Position numbers and translations under genes: made by a program. Under the pieces are notes generated by a model. It worked only from the letters and a program-made list of their open reading frames with translations, was not told where the DNA came from and ran no database searches. Of a stretch of DNA of 64,000 nucleotides, positions 12,006 to 23,022 are shown one piece after another; positions within the stretch are counted from its first letter, which is position 1; the number at the start of each line of letters is the position of its first letter. Source of the DNA: Nageia nagi (lineage: Eukaryota > Pinophyta); contig JBITNC010000001.1 in the NCBI GenBank assembly GCA_050084985.1, forward strand, positions 5,518,001-5,582,000. The letters run 5' to 3'.

Positions 12006-12060
12006 TGTGTCCACAAAAACTTTTCCATCCAACCTAGGATAAATTTGGAAAATTAGTTTC

Positions 12061-13530
12061 ACATGTAAAATTTTTTATCATTTTGCCAAAATATGAATAA
12101 ATGTTTGTAAAAAATTGAGAATAAAGCATTCAATTAAATATTAAGGTATTTGTAACCTTAAGCATTTATGAATTTCACTATAATTCTTTGTATTTAAAAA
12201 TTTATCTCTTAAATATTTAAATTATCAAAATATAATTAAGTGGTGTAAAACCTGCCACCACTAATATTTTCATATGCCAAATAATTAAAAATCATAGCTT
12301 TAAAAACTAATTTTTTAACTTTGTTAAAAAATTATGAACTTTAAAAATAATAGGACTTATGCACCATACCTCATAAATGTGCATTATCCATAAGCATCAT
12401 ACCTCATAAATAAGTTGAGGTGAACATTCTTGAAAATTAACTACGACCTTCATTGATAGATCCATTATTTATTTAAGGTTTGATCCCATGTCTATTTTTA
12501 TTTAAAACTTGAAAGACTATTCCTAGAAACATTAGTAATCATAATCATATTATAAGTCTTACCTATTTCCTTCTTAAAGGTAATTAACACTTACTAAGGG
12601 GTGTCTAGTGGATCTCTTCATCCCCCTATAACATCTTATCACCACTAGGCTATCCAATTTGATTTCTTTTTAATAATTAAGGATCCCTAGGGTCATTCCC
12701 AATTGTTATCAACTTATTTTTGGATAAAGAGTGTAGGATAACCTTCTTCTCCTAGTTGAGTCAATTTCCATGAAATGATTTACCTCCTTAACTTAGGTTT
12801 CACTAGGATTGCTTTTAGTAGTTAGGATGTACTTTCATTTCTTAAATGGTTATGCCCCTTATGTATCATTGATCCATTTACAAATACCTAGGGTTAATGA
12901 TATTAATTCCTAAAGTTTAATCTAGCTTTAGTCCATATAGTGTGACCAATTAGTCCTCCTTGTATTAGGAACTCCTTTCTCTTTATACAATGTGGGTTAT
13001 ATCTTGTGTCCATATTAGGACAATGGGATTTCTAAATCGACACTCATGCAAGATAGAAGACTACGACTATAAAGTTAAAGATCACAATTTTCTTGTATTT
13101 TACATATTATGTGAAGGTACTAAAGCTATCCCATTAAATTCCTTCCTAAGTATCATTTGATTCTATATGAGTAGAAGCATAATTCAATAATTCACATAGT
13201 GACATCATTTTTTACCTTTGAATCTATAATATTTTACATTTCCCAATACTGCTTCCATATGGAATTATATTTGGAATTCTAAGCTAACCATTTTTAGTAA
13301 CCTTAAATAGAAAACATGCCATAGGAAAAATTATGTCGCATACATGATTAATTAATATCAATAAGTCATATTGGAATTTGGTAAAATCTCATCAACTATC
13401 ATTCCATAAATATTGTTACATAATGATGCTAAATTACAATTAAAATTTGGGTAACCCTTATTATTTATAAGAGGGTTCCTTTACAATTTTTGGAAAATAA
13501 CTACATGGTAAATAAATCAAAATTGGGTTT
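12061..13530. other. No gene recognised
   Basis: AT-rich sequence with short low-complexity runs. There is no LTR end, polypurine tract or protein motif that I can support on either strand. It may be a continuation of the family-A interior. Confidence 0.35.
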
Positions 13531-13701
13531 AAAAATTCTTCAATTCATCTTTATCTTTTTGATGTAGATTCTCCCATCTTCATCTTTCGAGCTCCTCCCA
13601 AGGATCCAAAAGCTATTGGATTAGGTACTAAGAATGTGTTGAGTCTTGAGGATCAGGACAACCCTTTTCAAGTTTATGAACATGATGCAAATGATTTATG
13701 A
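13531..13701 (+). pseudogene. Isolated exon-like open stretch, unrecognised
   Basis: An open frame without an ATG runs for about 56 codons to a TGA at 13699. It includes APPKDPKAIGLGTKNVLSLE and DQDNPFQVYEHDAND. Its composition is protein-like and unlike the AT-rich DNA around it. A pyrimidine-rich run ending 'tttttgatgtag' at 13556-13567 could be a 3' splice site just inside its start. I do not recognise the family. It could be a host-gene exon captured by a transposon, or the remnant of an old gene. No neighbouring exon was identified. Confidence 0.3.
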
Positions 13702-14700
13702 CATCCCATTCTTTTAAAACCATTCTACGTACCGCAGGAGGTTTTAGGTCCTTTCTAGGACTACCTCCCTTCCTCGCTCATATGAAAAGAATTTTAAGAA
13801 CTAATTGTTGCACATGAACCTTACTTCAAAACAATGTCATGATCATATCATACGCTACACTTTCAAGAATTAATTTCTTATCCTTATATTATGAATACAC
13901 TTTAATGGTGTAGGAAATTATGATTAATTAATTAATATTATACCATACAAATCTTATTAAACCTTAATATATCTTTTTTTCCACATTATATTGACTTATA
14001 ATAACAAATTCACATCAAACAATAATTAATAAGGTTATATCAAGAATTAAATGATTTATGTTGGATAAAAAAAATAATTTAATTTGACCTTGGCCGCCTC
14101 GATCCATGCTCTAAAATCTACCACAGTAATCCGGTGTGTAGTGAGCGCCAGAAACTAGTCGACGTAAGGGATCCAGGGCTTAGCAATTCTGGTGGTGTTC
14201 CTGAAACATTTGTGTGGGGTCTTGTTGAGAGGGAGCAATGTGTAACATATATGAAATCATCCTCATTATTATAGCGCTACCCACTGTGGACGAGACACAA
14301 CAATATGTCGTAGATCTGTCAAGGTTTTCCTGAAACGTAATGAGGGAGGTCTCATTTGGATATAAATGCATGAAAATAAATGAAAGTTAAAACATATAAT
14401 GGTGCTTCCCATCGAGTGCAGGCTTGTCTTCGACATGGTTGCAAGCTTCAACGCACACCGTGGGGGGGAAGTAGATAACATATAGCAATATTTTCACAAT
14501 TCTCTCCTACTACACCATCTCGTGGTCTCCCAAATGAATGCTAAACTCACATTGGGAGGTTTGAGGGAGCGGCGAGAGTCAAAGGGAGAGGGCTCAGATT
14601 CTTGCTAAGGAAGGCTCACGCTAGCATTCATGGATAGGTGTATACAAGAATGGTATTTTAAACCAAATAGAATAATATTCATGACAACAAACGAAAATTG
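13702..14700. other. Patch of higher GC, no gene recognised
   Basis: The part at 14080-14600 is noticeably richer in G and C than its surroundings and has CG dinucleotides (for example 'ggccgcctcgatcc' and 'actagtcgacgtaagg'). Two overlapping short minus-strand frames (14180-14371, 14269-14481) show no conserved motif. It may be part of the LTR-like unit to its right. Confidence 0.35.
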
Positions 14701-14899
14701 TACTCAAATTTATCTTATCTATCAAATTTGAAATGATAAATAATAAGTTATTCCTTCCTTCAAGACAAGAGTACAAGCCTCACATGCAAACGTATCAAAT
14801 AAAACAATAATGTGTCTTTTCAACAAGTATAATACTAATGCTAGCAATAAACCCCATTAATATTTATTCATAAACCTTCAATAAACATTCTCTTCTTCA

Positions 14900-15353
14900 A
14901 AACATACTAAATAATATCAAAAATCCTTATGTTAACTAGGCATTATTTAAAAATAACAAAAGGATAGCACCTGGACTTGAGAGAGGAGGCTTATCTTCTC
15001 CATGGAGCTCTAAACTCAAACTTGTAAGTATATGATGAGGTAGTGTTGGTGGTGGTATTTTCCTAAGGTTCCACCCTCTATTTATAGCCAAGATGGCTAT
15101 AATATTTCCAAATAAGTGTCTACTCATCCCCTTCAATAATTTTTTGGGGGAAGGATGTAGGTATTTTATTTTTTTTGTGAGGTGAGTCTCAATTAAATTT
15201 GTTGGCAAGTGTGGTGTCATAAAATAGCTTGGACTCTTTTATATTAGCCTACAAATTGAGGTCAATTATCTCCTACACCTCACATAAAGAAACAAGGTAT
15301 GTGGGGATCCTATCTCAATTATTTTCACAACCTACCAAAATACCCTTGTAACA
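14900..15353 (-). mobile_element. Putative LTR with TATA box (minus strand)
   Basis: On the minus strand it could start TGTTACAAGGGTATTTTGG at 15353, and it carries a strong TATA element (CTATAAATA, 15079-15087) followed by AGAGGGTGGAACC, a typical LTR promoter arrangement. The minus-strand frame at 14936-15220 spans the TATA box and is probably not coding. No second copy, PBS or polypurine tract was found, so the left end is a guess. Confidence 0.42.
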
Positions 15354-15510
15354 TCCAAGAAGTGACAATAGTCCTTTTTAACTATCACTTTTAAAATTTA
15401 ACCCATTTTACTAAAAACCTTAAGTAAAATTTTAAATTCAAAAGAATGGAATATTCCTTGCCTCTTTTGAAATAAATTTCGAAAATGCATAACAAAGTTT
15501 TAACACTTTT

Positions 15511-16777
15511 TGAGGATCCAAATTTAATTTCAACCACAAAATAGCAATACAAGATCGTCAAACCTTGATGTCAGGTCTAGGGCATCCAACACACACATTC
15601 AAACCCTCAACAATGCAATGTTAGGGTTAGCATTAACATTAAGCATTTAGACACCCAAAATGCCAATGCCTAAGTATGACATGCAATATCCAACCATCAA
15701 AATTCTAATATACCAAAATCTGGCTCATACATGTACAATGAAGCATAATCAACCCAATGCATGCACAAGTATGGAATACACAATACAAAATGAGATCCAA
15801 TGCCCTCTAGCTGTATATGAATGATAAGAATGATAATAATACAATACCAAGCCCAATGGGTAGTTGTTGGCCTTAAGGGATCTAACTAGGGTACAACACT
15901 TTGTAATCCTCAATGTCGAATAGCTGTAGAACCATAGGATAGATTCACTCCCTCAGATCCTGAATCCTCTCCATCAAAGGAGCCCTCCTTGAAACTTGGG
16001 TAATCATTGAAGGTAGAAGTAAATCCTCGAAATACCATCAGATGGGCAAGGTGCTCCACCTATGCTGTAGATAACCAGGATCCCACTACTTGACTACCCT
16101 CTAGATATTTTGCCTAGGAATGGAATGTTTAACGTTGCTAAGACCTATTCCTAAAGGTATGTAGTAAGTTTAATGATCAATAATAGCATTCCAATACTGA
16201 AGCTCTAATGTCTATTTATACATTGCTTATGTCAGAAACTCACCTAGGATTCATCCTAGGACCATCTAATCTAATGTTGGGTATTTAGGGGAACCAATCA
16301 CTTAAAGTACCAAAGTGGGGGTCATGATCACTCATAATGCCAACATGGGGGTCATGATCACTTAATGAACCAACATGGGGGTCATGATCACTCATAATGC
16401 CAACATGGGGATCATGATCATTTAATGAACCAATGTGGGGTCCCTAGCATTTAAAGTACCAATATGGGGGTCTTGGAGTCCTCATGAGCCAATGTGGGGG
16501 TATGGGGCCCTCCCTATTATGGTTGTAGCATGTTGGTGGTCATCCATCACTGAAATGCATAAACACACCTTAGGATTCCCATAATCCAGGATCTCTAATA
16601 TGACACATAACTAATCTACTACTCAGGAGGGAGACGTCCCACTTGGGGATCATAATGGGGTCCACATGACCCATTAAAATCCTATCCTAAGCTACATTAA
16701 TGTAAATACACATACATAAAATATATATAGTACAATATGACCAAAATGGTACCACTAAAAGTACAAGGGAGATGTCA
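15511..16777 (-). mobile_element. Element M, 3' LTR (minus strand)
   Basis: On the minus strand it starts TGACATCTCCCTTGTAC and ends GGATCCTCA, giving canonical TG...CA ends. It aligns end to end with 28955-30062, the second LTR. A TATA box (GTATAAATAGACA, minus) is at 16209-16221. A polypurine-rich tract lies directly upstream on the minus strand. It is longer than its partner (1267 against 1108 bp), mainly because a 30-bp tandem repeat inside it has more copies. No target-site duplication is evident: the flanks are 'ctttt' and 'cacac'. Confidence 0.88.
16309..16500. repeat. 30-bp tandem repeat inside element M LTR, about seven copies
   Basis: The unit 'ccaacatgggggtcatgatcactcataatg' and close variants follow one another at 30-bp steps. 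In the partner LTR the same array (about 29697-29800) has only three to four copies. It has changed length since the two LTRs were made identical by reverse transcription. Confidence 0.88.
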
Positions 16778-16797
16778 AAAAGCCTCCCCTCTCAAAT
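16778..16797 (-). other. Polypurine tract of element M
   Basis: The minus strand reads TTTGAGAGGGGAGGCTTTT directly before the LTR start at 16777. It identifies this LTR as the 3' LTR. Confidence 0.65.
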
Positions 16798-17459
16798 TTC
16801 TTTCCCTCAAGCAATTGCAAAAGATCACAACATCTAATCTCCCATGCATCCTATGAAACTATCAATCGAAGCATATGGTGTTGGAATGCAACTTCAATTT
16901 GCACCATGATAGATAGTGGCAAGGAGTGGATGGTTGGATATCCATGCTCCTATCTCAATGTAAGTGGCAAACTATCTGGTTTGCTATAGTGGCCACTTCT
17001 AAGCAAATGCTTGGTGATGATCCTCCCTAGCCATGGAAGTGCATGCACACCAAGGCTGAATTGTACCTATGAAAACTTGGGAAAGATAATAGTTAGTGAA
17101 AAGCAAGTAGATCCTAAGCTCCACTCAAAAACTCCCAAGTTCCTCATGGCCATTATGAGGCAAGAAATATCCTCATCCTCCAGCTCCTGAAACCTCCATG
17201 AGGGGAATGCAACCTCCCTCAAAATCAACAATTGGTTTCCACCATCCTGAAACCTCCATCCAACAAACTTGACCTCCTCAAGCCTTAATGTTGGGTGCCC
17301 ATCATTATGACACCTTTTTGCAACAATCCTAAACTTCCTAATCCTCAACATGGGGTCCTAAACCTCTTGGATGTCCAACATGGTAAAATAATCCTCCCCA
17401 ATACTGCATGTGCAATGGAAAGCCTCCTAGATACTCAATGTGTGTGGATAAAGTATCTA
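16798..17459 (-). mobile_element. Element M, 3' internal non-coding region (left of nested insertion)
   Basis: This joins in sequence character with 26336-26600 on the far side of nested element N. Both sides show degenerate repeats of about 30-36 bp built on 'cctcctggatgtccaacatgggg'. The minus-strand frame 17067-17351 is a reading of these repeats (WRFQ recurs) and is not a conserved protein. No RT or integrase motif is present here. Confidence 0.6.
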
Positions 17460-18075
17460 TGTAGACCCAAAATAATGCATATAATTATTTATGGGGATTA
17501 ATTAATGCATTATTGATCTACTTTATTTTATTGATGCATATATCTAAAATATGGTAATAATGAATAATAGAAAGATACTTGTGTTTAATTAGATTGAATA
17601 TTCATTCCATTAGAAGAAACATACACGAAAGATGAGCATACATTCATTCAATTGCACATCGTTGGTGGCCTAAAAGAGGTATGCTATTAGTGGCCTAAAA
17701 TAAGCAATATAACAAATGCAATTAAGAATGTAGCATTGAGCGAACGAAAGAATCATTAGATAACAAACATAAGTATAACTTACGAATAATACTTGCACAT
17801 AACATAGTGATGTAACATGTGCTAGAATCTCTCTAGAGTCCTCATATTCACTTGCTCATAAGGTTTAAGGTCATCAATTGATGCCTTTATATATGATACA
17901 AGTTTACATGACTTTGATCTTTTTGATCCCTTGCACATGCCACAAGGATCCACTAGACATATTACATAGCTTTGATATGACTTTGGGTATTATTTAACCC
18001 CTTTTCAAAAAATACATCATTGAGGCTCTAAAATGAATTATTTAATAAATAATAATTAGTTTTTAGGCATCTACA
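17460..18075 (-). mobile_element. Element N, 3' LTR (minus strand)
   Basis: This 616-bp LTR is closely similar along its whole length to 25717-26335. On the plus strand it begins TGTAGACCC and ends GGCATCTACA, so its ends are TGTAGA/TCTACA inverted repeats. A purine-rich tract (minus: AAATAGGGGCAAAA) abuts it at 18076-18089. The 5 bp outside it (atcta, 17455-17459) match 4 of 5 bases outside the other LTR (atctg, 26336-26340), the expected target-site duplication. Confidence 0.92.
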
Positions 18076-18089
18076 TTTTGCCCCTATTT
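18076..18089 (-). other. Polypurine tract of element N
   Basis: The minus-strand sequence AAATAGGGGCAAAA immediately precedes the LTR start TGTAGATGCC. It confirms minus orientation. Confidence 0.7.
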
Positions 18090-19500
18090 GAAGGTGTGAT
18101 TGAGGCAATGAAATTACATGTCCAAAGAAGAAGTGTAGAAGAAATTTTTTTGAGAACTTTGAACTCTTTGTTGTACTATCTCTTGTTGTTGAAGATGATG
18201 AATTTAGATGATGGTGATGTTGAGGATCCTTTGCTACCCCCTTTTGACTTGGATGCCCCAGGACAGGTCCTTGAATGGTGCAACCAAGGTAAAATATGAT
18301 GAAGAATCTCTCTTCAAGAATGATGCTATGTAGATAATGGAAATGACTACGATGATGTAGGTGGGTGGTCCCATATCCAATTTTGGATATGGAAGATGTG
18401 TTTTTCCTCTTTTGCTACTTCAACCATGAATATGGTCATTTTATCATGTTTGATACTCAAGAACCATTCCCACTTACGTTCATTCCTTGAAATAGAGAGG
18501 ATTTGCTTTGATGGGATGGAATGGTACTGAAATGGGTGCCGTTGGCAACATAGGGAATAGTGTGCACACCATTAACAACATGGAATTATCTATCTTCTAC
18601 TCTTTAGTATGTAGATACCTACAATGAATTATTAGTTATAAAAATGGTTTGGATGCATAGTGAGTTGCATTATCCATTGATGATGAGTCAATGTCAACAA
18701 TGTACTAATGGTTGCATCATCAATTTTTTCTTTTAATTGAGTGAACTCTCACTAGTCATGTCAATGGCCATTGGTGATTATATTTTTTGTCTATGATTTG
18801 AAGACATTATACTTTGGATTGGTTCAAAGCAAAAATCATGTGGATACATAGTAAGTTGCATCATCCATTAGAGATGATCCAATGTCAACAACTTGCTCAT
18901 GGTTGCATCATTGATTTGCTTTTAAGTGAGTGAACTCTCACTAGTCGTGTCATTGGCCAATGGAACCTTGCATTTGATGTACATGGTTTGTAAACATTAG
19001 AATATCTTTTTTTTTATATTTTGCACACTATTGGCATTGTGTTGATAGTCATGCATGTTGCTAGCAATATAGAAGTCCTTGAATTTTACAAAAATAAATT
19101 ATTTTTCCTTTTGTTCTTCAATATCTATTATTGTACCATGCTTGCAAATGAAGATGTGATTGCCCCCCAGCTGATGCTATAAAGGGGGGAAGGGCTATAG
19201 GTTTGTCACATGCATGAAGCATGCCACACATGCTAAAGCCCAAATCCACCACATTGTCAGGTGAGTAAGATTCATGAGTTAGCAATGCATGGAGGAGAAC
19301 ATTATGGTTCAAATATTGTGAGAAATATAGTACAAAATGTATAATGACATCCAAAAGAGATCATACTTCTCATTTTTTTACGTCGTTGGTAGCCTCCTTG
19401 CAGTGCATGCTACTTGCACTATGGCAATCTTTGGATTTTACAAAAAAAATAAAAGTTTGCATGTCCTTGCTCATGAATTATGTATTTTGCAAGGCACAAA
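18090..19500 (-). mobile_element. Element N, 3' non-coding region between integrase and LTR
   Basis: About 1.4 kb without a recognisable domain. A 191-bp tandem duplication lies at about 18645-19010 (blocks 'catagtgagttgcat.atccatt', 'gagtgaactctcactagtc' and 'tcaatggcca' recur 191 bp apart). A second diverged duplication pairs about 19030-19105 with 19385-19460 ('tgcatg.tgctagcaatatagaagtccttgaattttac'). Unlike element E, N has no long sense-strand ORF here. Confidence 0.65.
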
Positions 19501-19501
19501 G

Positions 19502-20700
19502 CTATCGTATATAAGCATATAAACATTTAAGATGGATGGCATTGAATGTGTTTAGTTCTTCTTTACCATCCATGGATGATAGTCCATATGCACCTGATCC
19601 TGGTGCTTCAATTACAACATATGGGCCAAGCCAATTAGGCTCAAATTTACCTTTTTCTTCATCATTTGCTACTATTTTGTTGATATTTCCTTTCAACACC
19701 ATATCCCCCACCTTGAATTCCTTTGCTTTGATTTTCTTTCCAAATGCTCTCTTGAGTTTTGCATGGTATACCTTTTGATGTTTAATGGCTCTGATTCTCT
19801 TCTCATATAGTGATTCCAACTATTGCAACCTTGATTTTTTTCCATCTTCATTGTATATGTCACCTTGTAAGGAAATCCTAAGGGAAGGGATCTCCAACTC
19901 AAGTGGGACAATGGCCTCATTTCCATACACCAATGAGACTGGTGTTACCCCAGTGGTTGTATGGACACTTGTTCTATATGTCCATAATGCATATGGCAAT
20001 TGTTCATGCCAATATCTCTTATATCTATCCCATGTTTTGGCAAGTATACTCTTGAGTGTATTATTTGTAGATTTATCTTAACCATTTCCTTGAGGATAGT
20101 AGATGAAAGAAAAGGTTTGTGTAATGTGAAATTTCTTGTAAAATGCTTTCATGTATTTACCTTTGAAATTTGGGCTATTTTCCATGATCAACCTTTGTGG
20201 TACACAAAACCTTGTGATGATATTTTTAGTGAGGAATGCCATGACTTTAGCTTGAGTGATTGATTTCATTAGAATAGCTTCCACCCATTTGATGGTAAAT
20301 TTTGTAGCTGTGATGACAAATTTGTGTCCTTCCTTAGAGTGAAGATTAATCATAACAATCAAATATATGCCCCAAGTAGAAAATGGCCATGGAGAAATAC
20401 TAGAATGTAATTCTTGGTTAGGTTGTTTCTCTAAGTTTGCATATTTTTAGCATTTCAAACAAATTTTTACATGAGCTTTATAATCCTCTTCCATAGTAGG
20501 CCAATAGTATCTAATCCTCAAGATTTTGGTGTGTAGTGCTTTTGCATGGAAGTGACCACCACATAAATCATCATGAGCTTGTTCTAAGGTAGTAGCTATC
20601 TCATCTTGTGTCACACATATCAACAATACACCATCAAAGGACCTCATATATAAGACTTCCCCAATGATCATATATCTTACTGTAGTTCTTTTCAATTTTA
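19502..20700 (-). pseudogene. Element N integrase (Ty3/Gypsy)
   Basis: This is the enzyme that inserts the DNA copy into the genome. Read on the minus strand, the N-terminal zinc-binding part is at 20695-20447 (VLYMRSFDGVLL, HDDLCGGHFHAK, YYWPTMEEDY, then a C-x2-C end). The catalytic core is at 20362-20078, where HKFVITATKFTIKWVEA, ITRFCVPQRLIMENSPNF and FIYYPQGNG match the core around the first and second acidic residues. The second Asp of the D-N-G motif is changed (Met-Glu-Asn-Ser). The C-terminal part at 19926-19502 has FKVGDMVLKG, GKFEPNWLGPYVV and a final NAIHLKCLYAY, the usual GPY/F-type ending. Stops separate the three parts but the order is intact. It lies next to the second RNaseH, as in Tat-lineage elements. 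Confidence 0.88.
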
Positions 20701-20799
20701 TACTTTCATTTCTATCAAAATTTTTAGGAATTATTTGACTTTTAAAATAATTGTAGATATCAAAGTACCAATTTTGAAAATCATTCTCTTTAATAATAA

Positions 20800-21480
20800 G
20801 ACAATCCTAAATCTCATCCATATGATCCATGTAAGAAGGAGAGCTTAACTTACGAATTATGAGGATGGTTTCTTCATCCTCAATCTCAATTGGTGCTAGA
20901 GAGGCTGCACTTGCCATTGCATCTACATACCTATTATTAATTCTCGAAATATTTTGAATAGTGTATCTATCAAATTGATCCAATAAATTAGTCACCACAA
21001 GTCTATAAGGCCTTAAATTTTCATCCTTAGTATCAAAGAAATCCTACACTTGATTGAAAACAAGTTGTGAATCCCCATATATCTATATATCTTTGATTTT
21101 AAAATTTACAGCAACTTTTAATCCTAATATTAATGTCTCATATTTAACCATATTGTTTGTCCAATCAAAACCAAGTTTGTAAGCCATGAGGATTACCTCA
21201 TTTAGTGGAGATACAAAGATAATACCTAGGAGTACTCCATGGGACCATTTTGAACTATCAAAATATAGGGTCGAAATAGTGGGTTCATCTTCTGTGAGGC
21301 ATATGTAGTCGTCAAGGATCGAGATCTCATCAAATTCATGCTGCTGATAGCCTTTTAGTAGTTCTTTACACCACTGGCAACATGTATCACTTTGAAATTC
21401 ATTTGGAAAATCTTCATGGATGATCGAATCTCCATCTTGAGGGAAATCAACTATCAAATCAGTGCTGGCTTGACCTTTGA
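20800..21480 (-). pseudogene. Element N second RNaseH (aRNH-like), downstream of RT-RNaseH
   Basis: This is a second RNaseH-like domain. On the minus strand, 21457-21083 contains STLYFDSSKWSHGVLLGIIF and TNNMVKYETLILGLKVAV. These correspond to the first catalytic Asp (YFD) and the conserved (N-N-M-A-E-Y-E-A-L) helix with its Glu, here changed to Lys-Tyr-Glu. After a gap with stops, 20998-20807 gives LLDQFDRYTIQNI and NNRYVDAMASAASL, the C-terminal segment with the last catalytic Asp. It follows the RT-linked RNaseH at 21500-21856 and precedes integrase. Two RNaseH domains in this order are known from Tat-lineage Gypsy elements. Confidence 0.82.
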
Positions 21481-21499
21481 TAGATTTTTACTTTACAAC

Positions 21500-21856
21500 A
21501 TTGATATTGAATTCCTATAATAACATTAGCCATTTTGCAAGTCTACCTAATAGATGTTGCTTAGCCATAAGGTATTTCATTGGGTTAACAGGAATAACAA
21601 CAAATGCAATGTAATATACTAAATAATGCCTCAATTTTTTAGTAGTGAAGATAATACTATAGCAAATGTTTTCCATAGGAGTGTATCTAGTTTCATAGTC
21701 AATCATTTTTTTACTAAGATAATAGATGTTTTTTCCCTTATTTTCTATATCTTTTTGACAAAGCATCGTACCTAATGCATATAATGTGGCTAAGATGTAT
21801 AAGTAGGCAAGTTTTGAAAAATACATGGGCACTAGGATAGGAGGTTTAAGTAAATA
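21500..21856 (-). pseudogene. Element N RNaseH linked to RT
   Basis: This is the RNaseH domain normally fused to Gypsy RT. It carries KLAYLYILATLYALGTMLCQ, NIYYLSKKMIDYETRYTPME and FTTKKLRHYLVYY. These match the 'L-Y-L-x-x-x-x-x-A-x-G-x-x-L-x-Q', 'Y-Y-L-S-K-x-x-x-x-Y-E-T-R-Y-x-x-x-E' and 'K-L-R-H-Y' landmarks. Its sequence is unlike the second RNaseH domain that follows. Confidence 0.85.
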
Positions 21857-22890
21857 TTATTTGATATTCTCAAATGCTTTTTGACAATTATCATCCCATA
21901 CAAACTTGACATCCTTTTTGAGCAAATGGGTGAATGGCTTGCACTTGTCTCCAAGTTGTGAAATGAATCTTATTACTAAATTTATTTTTCCTTGGAGGTT
22001 CCTTAATTGTTTCAAGGTTTTGGATGGAGGCATATTAACAATATCTTTAACCTTGTTAGGGTCTACTTCTATTCCTCGATTAGAAACCATGAACCCTAAT
22101 AATTTACCAGAAGTAACACCAAATGCACACTTTTCATGTTTAAGTCTTAGTTTGTACCTTTGTAAAATGGTGAATACCTCTTCAAGCACTTGTAGATGAT
22201 CTTATCCTTATTTGGATTTGACTAGAATGTCATCAACATATACCTCCATGGTCTTGTGAATGTGCTCATGAAACATGGTGACCATTGCTCTTTGATATGT
22301 AACTCATACATTTTTAAGTCCAAAAGGCATAACCTTCCAACAAAAATTAACCCAAGGGGTAGTAAAATTTTTTTAATGTTGGTAAGTAGGGTTAATCAAT
22401 ATTTGACTATAGCTAGAAAATCCATCCATAAATGATAATGTATCATGACCAGCTATACTATCAACAATCATATCAATATTAGGCAATGAGAAATCATCTT
22501 TTGGACAAGCTTTATTAATATCATGAAAATTAGTACATACCCAAATCTCATTGGTTGGTTTATAAATAGGGACAATGTTAGCCAACCATTCAAAATAGTC
22601 AATTAGCTTTATGAATCAAGCATTCAAATATTTCTCAATCTCTTTCTTAACTAGTAATGCCTTGGAAAAATGCATCTTTCTTGGTTTTTTTTTATTGGCT
22701 TGGATCCCTCTTTCAATGGTAAATTATGCATAATAAATGAAGAATCTAAACTTGGCATATTATCATAAGACCAAGTAAAATTCTTAGAATATTCAATGAA
22801 CTTATTTTTATACCTTTCTTGTTGTGGAGGAGGTAGGGCTACTCTAATTTGTATCCATCTTTCATCATTCAAAGTGCCAATATTGATGGG
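21857..22890 (-). pseudogene. Element N reverse transcriptase (Ty3/Gypsy)
   Basis: This is an RNA-dependent DNA polymerase. On the minus strand, the leader at 22872-22651 reads SKNFTWSYDNMPSLD and LPLKEGSKPIKKNQER. The finger and palm region at 22585-22373 has WVCTNFHDINKACPKDDFSL and HDTLSFMDGFSSYSQI. The active-site motif VYVDDILVKSK lies at about 22235-22207, with the Asp pair retained. The C-terminal part at 22189-21857 has KCAFGVTSGKLLGFMVSNRG and LQGKINLVIRFISQ. In-frame stops (for example just after YVDDILVKSK) and a Met-for-Lys/Arg type change early on show it is dead, but few frameshifts are needed to follow it. Confidence 0.92.
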
Positions 22891-23022
22891 TGTTAACTTC
22901 TCTTGTGGAAATGTAAAATCTTCTTTGTTTTACAGCAAGGAGGGCAATTCTTCCATGCTTTGTATGTCATCCACAGTTACATTTAATGGTTGAACCTACA
23001 ATACTTCATGAAAATTATTCTC

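Larger units (their letters stand above)
8468..12060 (-). mobile_element. Family-A internal region, copy 2, apparently non-coding
   Basis: This is interior sequence of the element that ends at the LTR fragment 8138-8458. It contains 52-bp, 45-bp and 109-bp tandem repeats, annotated separately. The only other open frame of note is 9561-9782 (minus, about 73 codons), extendable upstream to about 9842. Its translation is a charged, probably helical stretch (KELQLRDL, ELIIERELLLKCIQELNNEL) that I cannot assign. No gag, protease, RT or integrase motif was seen on either strand. The layout suggests a large non-autonomous (LARD-like) element, but the matching 5' LTR was not found, so the upper limit is approximate. 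Confidence 0.5.

Noticed and set aside
11842-12042. 66-codon plus-strand ORF
   Set aside because: It lies within the 109-bp tandem repeat and its translation merely repeats the unit.
14180-14481. Two overlapping short minus-strand ORFs in a higher-GC patch
   Set aside because: There is no conserved motif. Cys/Ser-rich composition and overlap in different frames suggest chance.
16309-16500. Regularly spaced 30-bp repeats resembling a CRISPR array
   Set aside because: The units abut directly without unique spacers, and the array lies in a plant LTR with a partner copy. It is a minisatellite.
17067-17351. 94-codon minus-strand ORF with repeated WRFQ
   Set aside because: It reads through the degenerate non-coding repeats near the 3' LTR of M and has no gag or pol motif.
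19536-20263. Plus-strand ORFs at 19536-19778, 19785-20081 and 20000-20263
   Set aside because: All are antisense shadows of the element N integrase.
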